A program made the translations under genes and the position numbers. Of a DNA stretch of 64,000 nucleotides, positions 13,682-25,600 are shown in pieces. Where the stretch lies: positions 11,200,001 to 11,264,000 of the forward strand of contig NC_092582.1 in NCBI RefSeq assembly GCF_037975245.1, written 5' to 3'. The stretch comes from Apostichopus japonicus. Its lineage: Eukaryota > Echinodermata > Holothuroidea > Aspidochirotida > Stichopodidae. A model generated the notes under the pieces. It was not told the DNA's origin and searched no databases. It saw nothing but the letters and a program-made list of their open reading frames with translations. Position 1 is the stretch's first letter. Every line of letters begins with the position of its first letter.

Positions 13682-16600
13682 CTACTCTGTCTTGGAATAG
13701 CGTCTCATCTTCCAAGTCTTGTATTTCGGCAAGTCAAAGTACGAGCTGATCATCTCCTGACCTGAAAATAAAAGCTTTGATTATTAGTGATTTAAATTTA
13801 TACTCCAAATTCTAGATCATGGCATTCTACTCATCGGGCGTCGCTAGGCTTCCTTTAAGGGGCCTCGATGCTTTTCTAGAGGGCAAACAGAACCTATTTT
13901 TTCTAAAGGGGGAGGGGCGACAGAAAAATATTGGGAGGCTTAGCCACTCCCTGGCTACACCACTGATTTCCGTCTATTTCTGAAAATTTCTCTCGCTATC
14001 TAAATATGCTTCAAATGCTGAAAACTGGTTTGTTTGTAACATTAATGTCTCAATTCATGGGAAACTCGCGAATGCTGGTTACTTCTCTAGACAATTATTA
14101 TTAATACTAGGCTCAATGTAAGGCATTTTCACACTATATGTGTGTAGTCTGCTTAGCATATAACAATCGGGACTAAATTCAGTATTCTCATTCACCTTTA
14201 TGTCCATAAATACCAGACATTTGCACATTGTTGGTCAAGAGTTAAAGTTGTAGTGACCGCACTGCAAGCGAGCCTATATATTCCCTCTCGCAAAGTGGAA
14301 CAGCCTACTTATTTTGTTTATAGACATTCTGTCGCCCAACTTTCTTGCTTATCTCCAATCCCATTTATAGTAAACTTGAACAAAGAGGACCAGTGTCCAA
14401 CGAGAGAAAGTTTTGGGGTCATAAGTTCAAGTGTAGAGCGACATATTTTTATCAGTCACTTCGTTCATGGAATCGGTCAGCGAAGGTCGTTCCCTAAGCC
14501 GTAATACTACTTTATAACTACAATATATACCATTGCCTACACTACAGCGATAGCTGGCTAAAAAGGCCGATACTTCACATATTTTTCGTATATTCTTCGG
14601 GAATCCACCGGACATTTATGTGTGGGATGTAGCAATGCAACCCACCAATTACTAGCGGATTCAGTGATACATTTATTCATTTACAAGGACTTTTATATAT
14701 GCGGATCTATCCTGGAACTGACAGTTCAAGTTCCCTGGACCGACGCAAGGAGGGTTAGACTAGACAGAATAATTATTAGAGGTTAGTAGTATTTATTATT
14801 ATTATTTACAAGTCCTCTAAATTGGTGACCCCGACGTGATAGTTCAATTCTTCCTTGTGTTTTTATCAGGATATTGACTGTGTGTACACGAGCAGTTCAG
14901 CCAGTAAAGTATGTGTAGTCACATGACATTTCATAATTTAACTACGGTAGCTTATATACTCGCTTAGAATATCGGTCAAACCCGGCATGAACATTCATTT
15001 TCTATTCGTGGCGGATTCTCGTTCATATTCATTCGAGCGTTATTCATTACCAGCGAGTTACGACATAAACATAGACTATATAATTAAACGGGGAGCTACA
15101 GTCCAAGATTTATTATCACCGACATTATCCAGGCTCCGACATTATATCAGTGATAGTTGGGTAATAGTTAAAGTAGCTGCAGGCATCAACAATCTCACAG
15201 AATTTTCTAGTCGGGACTCCAGGGGAAAGCGCGTCCTCAAACCATCTCGCGTAACATCGCATGAGCTTTTCAACGAGTTAGAACGTTTCAAACATAGCGT
15301 ACTCGCCACACACCCCAAGTCTATCGTATCATTCGCCACTATTCCACCTGCGTCGTTCTTGAAATTCCAACAGTATAGGAACTTACGATCGCCCATTTTC
15401 ACGGCAGCCGAACTATCTACATTCCAACATCAGCACAATATAACAATTGACGCCATCAATCGGCAAATTAAGGAGTACAATCGTAACGCACCGAACATCA
15501 TTCAGCCTTGGAATTTGTCTTGGCACACATCTATCCGCAAAGCCGACAAACGCCGATCTCGCTCCGGTCGTCCACTGCGTAGAATTCGAAACAATTTCAC
15601 ACACTTATATGACGGTCTACACGCGATTTCATCGATCAAGCGTAAGTGGCATATAGAGCTGGTCAAATCGTTCAGCAAGGAATTACAAGCACTTCAAGAG
15701 TTAAATTAGGCGTGTATATCCTTAATATTCTATAACATTTCATGTAACTAAATTGTTTATGTCATCATGACCGATCCAGAGAAAAAAACCGAAACCCAGT
15801 CAAGACTCGCTGCAGTTAGTTTGAAACTACCTCCCTTTTGGCCGAACGATCCGACCATATGGTTCGCACAGGTCGAAGCGCAGTTTACCACGCGTGGCAT
15901 TACGTCAGAGCAGACGCAATACGCATACGTTGTCGCTTCCCTTCAGCCCGAGATAGCACAGGAAGTTAGGGATTTATTGTTGCACCCGCCCGCCAAACAA
16001 CCGTATTCTACATTGAAGTCCGAGCTAATTAAGCGAACAAGTGCGTCGGAACAAAGGCGGCTACATCAACTACTCATATCAGAGGAACTCGGCGATCGCA
16101 AACCGTCACAACTATTACGGCGCATGCGCCAGCTTCTCGGGGATAGCAAATTAGATGACAATTTTCTCCGCCAGCTGTTCTTACAGCGACTACCGACTAA
16201 TGTGCAGCTTATTCTAGCAACCACTAGCGAGACAATCGACGTTGAGCAACTTGCAGTCATTGCAGACAAAATCATGGAAGTAACCCCGTCTGTCCATCAG
16301 GTCTCGGCCATTGTACCTACCCCTACGGTTAATTCTGTCAATGCACCTTCTACAGAGATGGCAGAATTGAGGGAAATGGTCGCAGCTCTCACACTGAAAG
16401 TTGAGGCCCTAGGTAGACAGCAAGGTAACCGAACCAATAGGAGCAGATCTAAACCGAGGGATGGTAAGTCATCCCAACGACGAACAAGGTCTCCGTCTTC
16501 TGAGCGTTCCCATGCTGGATCTCAGTGTTGGTACCACTGGCAATATGGTGCTGCAGCGGAGAAAGGTACACCACCATGTAACTTTCAGACATCCGGCAAC

Positions 16601-19600
16601 CAAAACAAGTCCCCAAACTCAACAGCCAGCGATTAGGAACGACGAATCGTCATGGCGCATCATCCAGCAGTCGTTTATTTTATATCACTGACCGCCGGAC
16701 AGGTTCCAGATTTTTAGTTGACACCGGGGCTGAGGTGAGCGTCTTTCCTGCGACAAAAGTGGAAAAAGGGAAACAGCCATTGTTTACCTTAAATGCCGCA
16801 AACCAGACACCCATCTCTGCTTTGGTGAGAGGTCATTCACACTCGACATTGGTCTACGACGCGTTTATCGCTGGGTCTTCATACTAGCCGATGTAGCATC
16901 GCCATTACTAGGTGCTGATTTCCTCGCTCACTTTTCATTAGCCGTGGACGTCAAACATCGCAAGCTAATCGATCTCGAAACATCGCTCAGCGTAAACGTG
17001 CGCACTTCAACAGACACGTCGCCGAGTCCGTCTTATCGTATCTCCAATCTACAATCGCAGTATCACGCGTTACTCGACACATATCCGGACATCACCAGAC
17101 CATGCTACAAGGAAACGGCAATCAAGCATAACATTACCCATCACATTATTACAAAGGGTACCCCTGTATTCGCACGGCCTCGTAGATTAGTGTCGGACAA
17201 ATATCGGATTGCGAAAGACGAATTCGAACACATGATCCAACTAGGAATCGTCAGGCCCTCAGAGAGCTGTTGGTCTTCACCCCTTCACATGGTTCCTAAG
17301 AAGTCTGGTGACTGGCGTCCATGTGGTGACTACCGGGCCCTCAACAATTCAACCGTGCCCGATAGGTACCCCATACCACATATTCATGACTTTACATCTT
17401 CTCTCCATGGTAAAACCATTTTCTCCAAGATTGACCTTGTAAGAGCTTATCATCAGATACCTGTCGAGCCAGATGACGTTCCCAAAACTGCCATCACCAC
17501 CCCATTTGGCTTGTTCGAATTTGTGAGAATGCCATTCGGTCTCAGGAATAGTGCCCAGACATTTCAGCGTTTCATCGACCAAGTATTACGAGGCCTCCCA
17601 TTCGTATATGCGTACATCGATGACCTGCTCATCGCTAGTTCTTCACATGAAGAGCACTACGATCATCTGCGACAACTCTTCGATCGCCTTCATGAACACG
17701 GAATAGTAATCAATCCTTCGAAGAGCATTTTCGGCGTTTCATCTCTGGATTTTCTAGGACATCACGTCGATGCAAGTGGCATTACTCCATTAACGGACAA
17801 AGTCAAAGCAATCACTGACTTTCCGCCACCTGATACACTCCGCAAGTTACGAGAGTTTCTGGGGCTTGTTAATTGCTATAGACGGTTCATTCCAAACTGT
17901 GCTATCATCATTCAACCTCTGACTGATCTCTTACGAACTAATCTTAAGAACATGCCTATCAACTTGACGGATATTCAGTTACAGGCATTTTCGAATGTCA
18001 AAGCTTCACTTGCACAATCTACACTTCTCAATCATCTACACCCTACCGCCCAGCTCTGTCTGATGGTGGACGCTTCGGACGTAGCTGTAGGTGGGGTTCT
18101 CCAGCAGTTAGTGGGAGGTAACTGGGAGCCAATCGCATTCTTTTCGAAGCGCCTACAGAAAGCGGAAACTCGTTACAGCACATTCGGTCGCGAGTTATTG
18201 GCTGTATATCTCACCATTCGCTACTTTCGTCATCTCCTAGAAGGTAGACAATTTCACGTCTTATCAGATCATAAGCCACTTATATATTCATTCTTGACTA
18301 GTCCTGACAAGTACTCACCACGAGAAATTCGTCATTTGGATTTCGTCTCACAGTTTACTACGGACATACGTCATATCAAAGGTAAAGATAACGTTGTAGC
18401 AGATGCCTTATCTCGAAGCACAATCAACACAGTCAGTGCTTCGAATATAGATTTTAAAGCAATATCAGCGGAACAGGAAGTCGACGAAGAGCTCAGCAAG
18501 CTACGTCAGTCGTCGACTTTGCAATTCAAAGAAGTTCCGTTACCGTCATCTCAAGGTACCATCACTTGTGACATCTCTACAGGCACATCCAGGCCATACG
18601 TGCCACAAAGATTTCGTCGTGCAGTTTTCGACTCCCTGCATTCTTTATCTCATCCAGGCATTCGGGCAACACAACATCTCATCACTAAACGTTTCGTGTG
18701 GCCCGGTATCAATCGAGACGTTCGTGAATGGACTCGCTCATGCATCAGGTGTCAGCAGGCCAAGGTACATCGCCACAACGTGGCACCGGTAGGTACCTTC
18801 GTAACACCTAATGCACGTTTTGAACACATTCATATTGACATTGTAGGACCACTTCCACCATCAAACGGATATACGTACCTTCTTACTATAGTTGATCGTT
18901 TCTCTCGATGGCCGGAAGCTGTACCTATCAGTGACATCACAGCTGAAACAGTAGCCAAGGCATTCATTCAGCGATGGGTCGCTATATTTGGAGTACCATC
19001 TGTAATCACCACAGACAGGGGATCGCAATTTGAATCATCACTATTCAGAGAGCTCAGTCGCATGCTCGGTTCGAAACGCATTCGCACAACTTCATACCAT
19101 CCTGTAGCGAACGGTTTAGTAGAGCGCTTTCATCGACAGCTAAAAGCCTCGCTCAAAGCGCAGCCGGATTCTACAAACTGGACAGAAGCACTTCCGCTTG
19201 CACTCCTGGGTATCCGCGCCACGGTTAAAGCCGACATTAACTGCTCCGCTGCAGAATTAGTTTTTGGTTCTCCACTTACATTACCATGCGAACTAGTAAC
19301 ACCCATTGATACTCCTGCCCTGACGGACCCGAGCAAATATTCAGATCGCTTAAAGCAGCATATGGCAAATCTACGTCCAGCAATAACTAGGCCGTCACGT
19401 CACACCAGCCAGTTAGACAAGAATCTACAAACTTGTACACATGTGTGGGTTCGCACTGACGCAGTTCGTAAGTCGCTACTGTCCCCGTACAAAGGACCAT
19501 ATCGTGTAATTAGCAAAGGCAATAAGTTTTTCAAGCTAGATTACATCACCAGGGAAGAAATTGTTAGTATAGATCGCTTGAAGGTAGCATACTTAGATAA

Positions 19601-22600
19601 AGATTTCAGTGACTAACTACTATCAGATCAATCATCACGACCTAGTGAGCCACCTTCTAGGAAGCCACCATCTGGTAAGCCTCCAGTACGTTCATTGCCT
19701 ACGCCTATTCTTCGTAAACAAAGTAATATTTCTTCTCCGCCTCAAGTTAATAGACCAGATAGAGTAACTCGTAGTGGCCGACATGTTCATTGGCCCAACA
19801 GATTTATCCATGAAGTTAGTAGCTAGTCATTTTAGCTACGCAGTTCTAATCGATTGCCTTCCATTATTATTAGCAATCTAGGGGGGAGCTAGATGTAGTG
19901 ACCGCACTGCAAGCGAGCCTATATATTCCCTCTCGCAAAGTGGAACAGCCTACTTATTTTGTTTATAGACATTCTGTCGCCCAACTTTCTTGCTTATCTC
20001 CACTCCCATTTATAGTAAACTTGAACAAAGAGGACCAGTGTCCAACGAGAGAAAGTTTTGGGGTCATAAGTTCAAGTGTAGAGCGACATATTTTTATCAG
20101 TCACTTCGTTCATGGAATCGGTCAGCGAAGGTCGTTCCCTAAGCCGTAATACTACTTTATAACTACAATATATACCATTGCCTACACTACAGCGATAGCT
20201 GGCTAAAAAGGCCGATACTTCACATATTTTTCGTACATTCTTCGGGAATCCACCGGACATTTATGTGTGGGATGTAGCAATGCAACCCACCAATTACTAG
20301 CGGATTCAGTGATACATTTATTCATTTACAAGGATTTTTATATATGCGGATCTATCCTGGAACTGACAGTTCAAGTTCCCTGGACCGACGCAAGGAGGGT
20401 TAGACTAGACAGAATAATTATTAGAGGTTAGTAGTATTTATTATTATTATTTACAAGACCTCTAAAAAGTCATAGGAGATTGAAGTAGTTAATCGAGTGT
20501 TTTGTGGGAAGTGACGTAAACCCAGCTACTTTAAGTCTCTGGTGACGAAAAATATGAATGATCAAAACCCACCTTCTTCGCTCAGTTCTAGTGGTGCTTT
20601 GAACTTCACAACGGATGGCATCATTATTGTTTCTAGACTATCAAAGAGCTGAAAATTCATACAAAGAAATAAAGAGAATTAATGATAAAATAGAAAATAA
20701 CTTTATAGAGAATTGGATTGTCGACAACTAGAACGGTGAGAATATGCAGATGTGTTAGGTTTGATTTGAACAATATGCAGGGCAGCCTCCTTGTAAATTA
20801 CTTTTTCTAGTTTATCACGAGTTTGCATGAAAGAAATAAGTATACGTAAGAAAAGCTGCAAGTTGCTTGGAGGTAATTACTAAGATGTTGAGGTGAAAAA
20901 CATTATGTTGGGGCATTTACCGTGTGGATGATTGGCTACATAGCCTATGAAATATAATAACAGACTAATAATAGGCTACATATTATAAAATAAGGGAAAC
21001 ATCCTCTTGTAACATGAGGTGGTAAAGGTTGCACATGGTGGGTTATAAAGCGATATTTTCAATCGTTTTGTTGTCCTATTTCACATGGTAGACGTCACTG
21101 TACACAAATCACAACATTAAAAACAACAATAATGATAATAATTGATATTTATTAATTAATTGGTATCAGACATCAGATTAATAAGAACCACAAAACGGAA
21201 TCCAAACTGCTAAACAATTGTTTACAAGTGCCGAGACTATTATTAGCTTGAACGAGATCAGAACTGTCATGGTGACCAAAGAACCCTCGTGATTTGCTAA
21301 ACTGAGATATCGTATAATATCAAGTATTAAGTAAGTGCGCATGATCCCCGTTAATTTCAGGATGAAGAAGAATTTAACCTACAAGTTGACCCTTTTCGTT
21401 GCCCATGACGTTGTTACCCATTACATGTATAATGGAGTCCTGATAGCTGACTTTACTCATGCGTCTACCGACAGATTCCCAAAACCTGAAAGAAAAAATA
21501 AACGAAAACATTAAGATAATAGGTAGTCTTGGACGACAACCATCGATGTACCTTTTAAACAAAAACATTCTTTTTTTTCATGGGAAACGACCAATTGTAA
21601 TTTCGCTTTGTATATTCATGACGTATGTCTAGCCCTGTTAATGCTGTAGTAAAATAAGCTGATGTAAACAGTTACACCAGATCAGAAGAAAGACACATTG
21701 CATCTGTGCATGGGGTAGAAATACCCCTGAGACAAATAGTCATAAATATGTGTTTAATTAAAAAATAAACCGTTTGTTTGGACATTGCATCGACAAATTA
21801 GGGTTGTCATCCGACTAAATCATAATTTCAAGGAACTACATCATATTTCGATGATTATTCCTTTCAGATTTTCATCTAGTTTACAATTTAATAACTGTTT
21901 TGAGACAGGCGAATAAAGTGTTACGGTATTGAAATATAAACAGATTAGTCCAATTGCCATTACAATTGACTGTACTTAATGTTGTTAATTGCGAAAAACA
22001 CATTTTTAAAGCAATTTTGTGTTACTTTTAACATACCTAACTTGATCGGCCTCTGATTCTTTCTTTAATTTTGGTACCGTTAGCGCCCTCTTTTTCAACA
22101 GATACAAAACTCCCGGTCCTCCCTGCAAAGAAGGAAGATAAAAGGTAAACACTTAATTTGAAACTTAATTCAATGCTAATAAGTACGCATGCTCAAAATG
22201 ACGTCATACTTAGGGATAACAAATACTGGTAAAGTATTATTCCTTCGGCATTATTTGGTTGTGAGGGCCCGACTGATCCTGAAGTGAATTGAACCTGGCT
22301 CATATACGAGATCAATCGTATTTGTAAGCAATGATCCGAACTGCCCGAGTAGCTATGATTGAGTTAAGTGTGAGCCCGTAAACAGTCTTGACCGAGTCGT
22401 GGTTTCTGGTCTCGTGTGTTGAAGGCTAATGTACCCCTGTCTGACGAGGCGGGGGGGGGGTAAGAGGTAAGTGGGGTCCGAGGTGTCTGATGCTTCCTTA
22501 CCTGAGAAACAAAACATATCGACCTAGCTCTTGATCCAGGTTTGTAAGCTTCTAAATTCAACTCTAACATTTTGATTAAATTCTCGAAGGTGTCTTTAGT

Positions 22601-25600
22601 AAAATCCTGCAGAGAAAACAAATGATATTGAATGTGTTAGTTCAACGTTATGAAAACAATTTCAGGTCCCCGGAAACAACACAAACATCATAAGAAAATA
22701 TAACACATAATGTGTTCTCAAGTACTCCGTATGAACATTACCAATTTTCGTCTCTATTGATTGGCTGCTTTATCATCAATATTGCCCTAAATGTGCATTC
22801 AAGACATATTGTGTTAAAGACGAAAATCGACTTTGTTTTGAAAACAAATTGATTTACACTCATGATTCCTATTCATGATAACTAATAATGTATTTTCATT
22901 TTCATGATATACTTAACGATAAATAAAGACGTCAAATGAGGGGGGGGGGGGTTGTGACATAATTGTCCTTTTGCCCGACCTGGCTACCGACATATTTGAT
23001 AATATATTTATATGACTACATGCACTTACATAGTGAAACGTTAGAACATCTGGTAATCCCGCCTCGGTCAGCTCACTACTCTTCTGAACATTTGAAGAAA
23101 TGAACTAGATAAAACAAAACACAAATATGAAACTTTATTGATGTTTAGGAAACAAAAGACGCCAGTAAAATGTCTTTAACTGAAACCTTTTCTTCACCAT
23201 CAACAAATTGCAACATGGATTTTTGATATACTCCATCTGAACTTGCCCTCAAACCCAGCCATGGGACGCTATACTGAAAAGTGGGACCGCATTTTGGCGG
23301 GTCGCGGGATTTTGCAGACCTCGGAAAAGTTATCAACAATATTCAGAGCTTGCCGACGGCGGAGATCGATCAGCTAAATATTTTTCACGTCAACTCTATG
23401 ATCCAAGTTATGCTGTCATGCATTCTGAGCGTTGATTCTGAGGGGAAGGGGTGGGTGGCGGGGCGGGGCGGGAGTCTGGTGGGTTCGCGGTGGTTTAGTC
23501 CTCATTGAAGATTCTTGGTAACAAAAGTTAGCGTACCACTGATTTAATACATATCATTCAATTTGAATTTGTCATAGAATTAGACTACATAGTATCGAAG
23601 TTATGAAAGCTAGGAGTGTTAGCTCAGTGGTTAACGCCAGTGCCTTTCAATCATAAGGTGCCCAGTTCGAGTCACTCCAAGATCAATGTATGTCGTCCAG
23701 TTACAGAGTTGTTGACAATTGACAATTCATAATCATGGATGTTAAATATGAATCTAAGAGACTGACTTAGGTCAGCTTGCGGCTTTGATAAGCCAATGAG
23801 GCTTCTTCGCGAGTTCCTGCTTGCAGGAGGATCTAAAATACATACAATACATACATACATATGTTGCTATTGAGACAACGGTTGTCTGGTTTGTTTTCAA
23901 TTTATTGGTAAACCTACCAAGACCCTTCTAGGTGAATGTGTGTCGCCATAGACATTTCTCTCAATTTGTTGTTCAGCTTTCCATCTCAGTTCGGTTATTT
24001 CGTCTTGAAAATTTTTAAACTCTTCCTGGGTTTTCTCCCCTGTTCAAACAGAAAGGAAAAACAACAACTTGGACTATTTGACAAATGACTATTTTAGCTG
24101 GTTCTGAAAGTTGTAATATTGAGCAATATTATTTAGTATGTTGCATTTTGATACTAAAACTCATATATGGGAAACTTGTCAATCAATGCCTCTGTTTTTA
24201 TGAGTAGTTTTTTGCCTAAAATCACTAAAAGGGAATCCAGTTGTCTTTTCTATTCTTCACTTGTAAAAAAATATTTTAAAAAAACCCAACTACAAACCGA
24301 TTTTTTCCTCTAGAAACTACTACAGAAAGGTTTCTCTGGAATCTAAGAAATATGTTCAGCCCGAAATAATTTAAAAAAAAACAAAATTCAGAATATTTGT
24401 GCTTATATGTATTCGCGAGATAAAAGGTTACGTTGCAAAGCCATTTGCTTTAAATCGACTAATCTTTGCATGATCCTTTCCATGCACATGTGTTTAAGCA
24501 CACTGAAATTCCTCGTTATATGATACGTACATTATAGCGATAAAGGGGTTTAATACAATCACCAAATTCCGTCACTACACTATCGTCAGTAGTTAAACGC
24601 AGAACTTACACAACTTTCTTAGCGGGATTATCTAGTTATGTCACGATCTTAATTGTCTATATTTTGCCATTGATAACATACAAACGTTGTAAAGTTGCTT
24701 GTATAGGAAAGTCAACATATCAACTAACAAAATACTTCAACATTGTGAGGATACTTAATATTAATATCACTATGGATTATGAGCTAAACAAGTGTTCATC
24801 TTGTAATGTTATTGGACTACACAAAGAATGGAATTCATCTAGAACTCACCAACATGAACAGAGTATTTCCTCCGTAGTAACTCAGGGGTATCATCACGCC
24901 AAGCACGGGCTCGATTTTCTCTATCGTCTCTTCTTTTATCTAAATCTTCTATCATTTCAAAGGGAATAATGATTAATGTTTTCTTTCTGTATTCATCTTC
25001 TGAAGATGAACATAGAGCCAGTAAATTTGGGAAAACAACGGTTGTAGTGGAAATCTTTTACGTAAAGTAAAGTTGATTTCAACCCTATATCAACATATAC
25101 GTACAACAACAGAATTATGGAGAGTTAAAACTATAGTGATGAAGCCACGAAAACTTTACATATTAATAATAATCAAAACCGCACTCATATTTTCTTATTA
25201 ATGGATAGGCCTGTTGGCCTACCACGTAGTGATAACATAATTTGCGTTGTCGAATCGTGGCTGAAGTAACGTTTGAGCGAATTCTTACTGCTGAAGCAAA
25301 TTACCAACTGTGAGTGAGTTATACTATTGTTTTGTTTTTGTTTGAAAATATAATATACACATTTCTTAGAAATCGTTCTAGCCATTACAACAATACATTT
25401 CATAGATTTGGTAACGTGGTAAATTGGATTCTTTATAAATAGTTACTTATACTAGCTTTAAGCAGTAGTTTGTATGATATTTACTCTGGATCTTGTTAAC
25501 TGTTAATTAAGACATTGATTCAAAAGAAAACATTTTCCAAATACCACAATTAAAGAAACCAATGTAACATTACACATGATATAGTCCTATGTGAACTTAA

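Larger units (their letters stand above)
14249..20465 (+). mobile_element. Ty3/gypsy LTR retrotransposon with an extra 5' ORF
   Basis: A 6.2-kb element with 572-bp LTRs is flanked by the 5-bp target duplication AAAGT (14244-14248 and 20466-20470). Order: LTR, primer-binding site, SGNH-like ORF, gag, protease, reverse transcriptase, RNase H, integrase, polypurine tract, LTR. There is no envelope ORF. Domain order and the gag knuckle style fit Ty3/gypsy, perhaps near the Mag group. The LTRs differ at only about four positions, so insertion was recent, yet gag and protease carry lesions. It lies antisense in the last intron of the - strand IQ-motif gene. Confidence 0.96.

Noticed and set aside
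13128-13968. A hAT element bounded by CAGTGGTGTAG (13128) and CTACACCACTG (13968)
   Set aside because: No flanking duplication was found, and the interval contains the last coding exon of the IQ-motif gene. The ends more likely belong to two separate fragments.
23281-23508. 75-aa + strand reading frame over the 23.2-kb exon region
   Set aside because: It overlaps the antisense of a - strand intron/exon boundary and a G-rich tract; no motif.
23613-23678. Functional tRNA gene
   Set aside because: A- and B-box-like words and an acceptor-like pair are present, but the arms do not form a regular cloverleaf. It is followed by a SINE body and simple-repeat tail.
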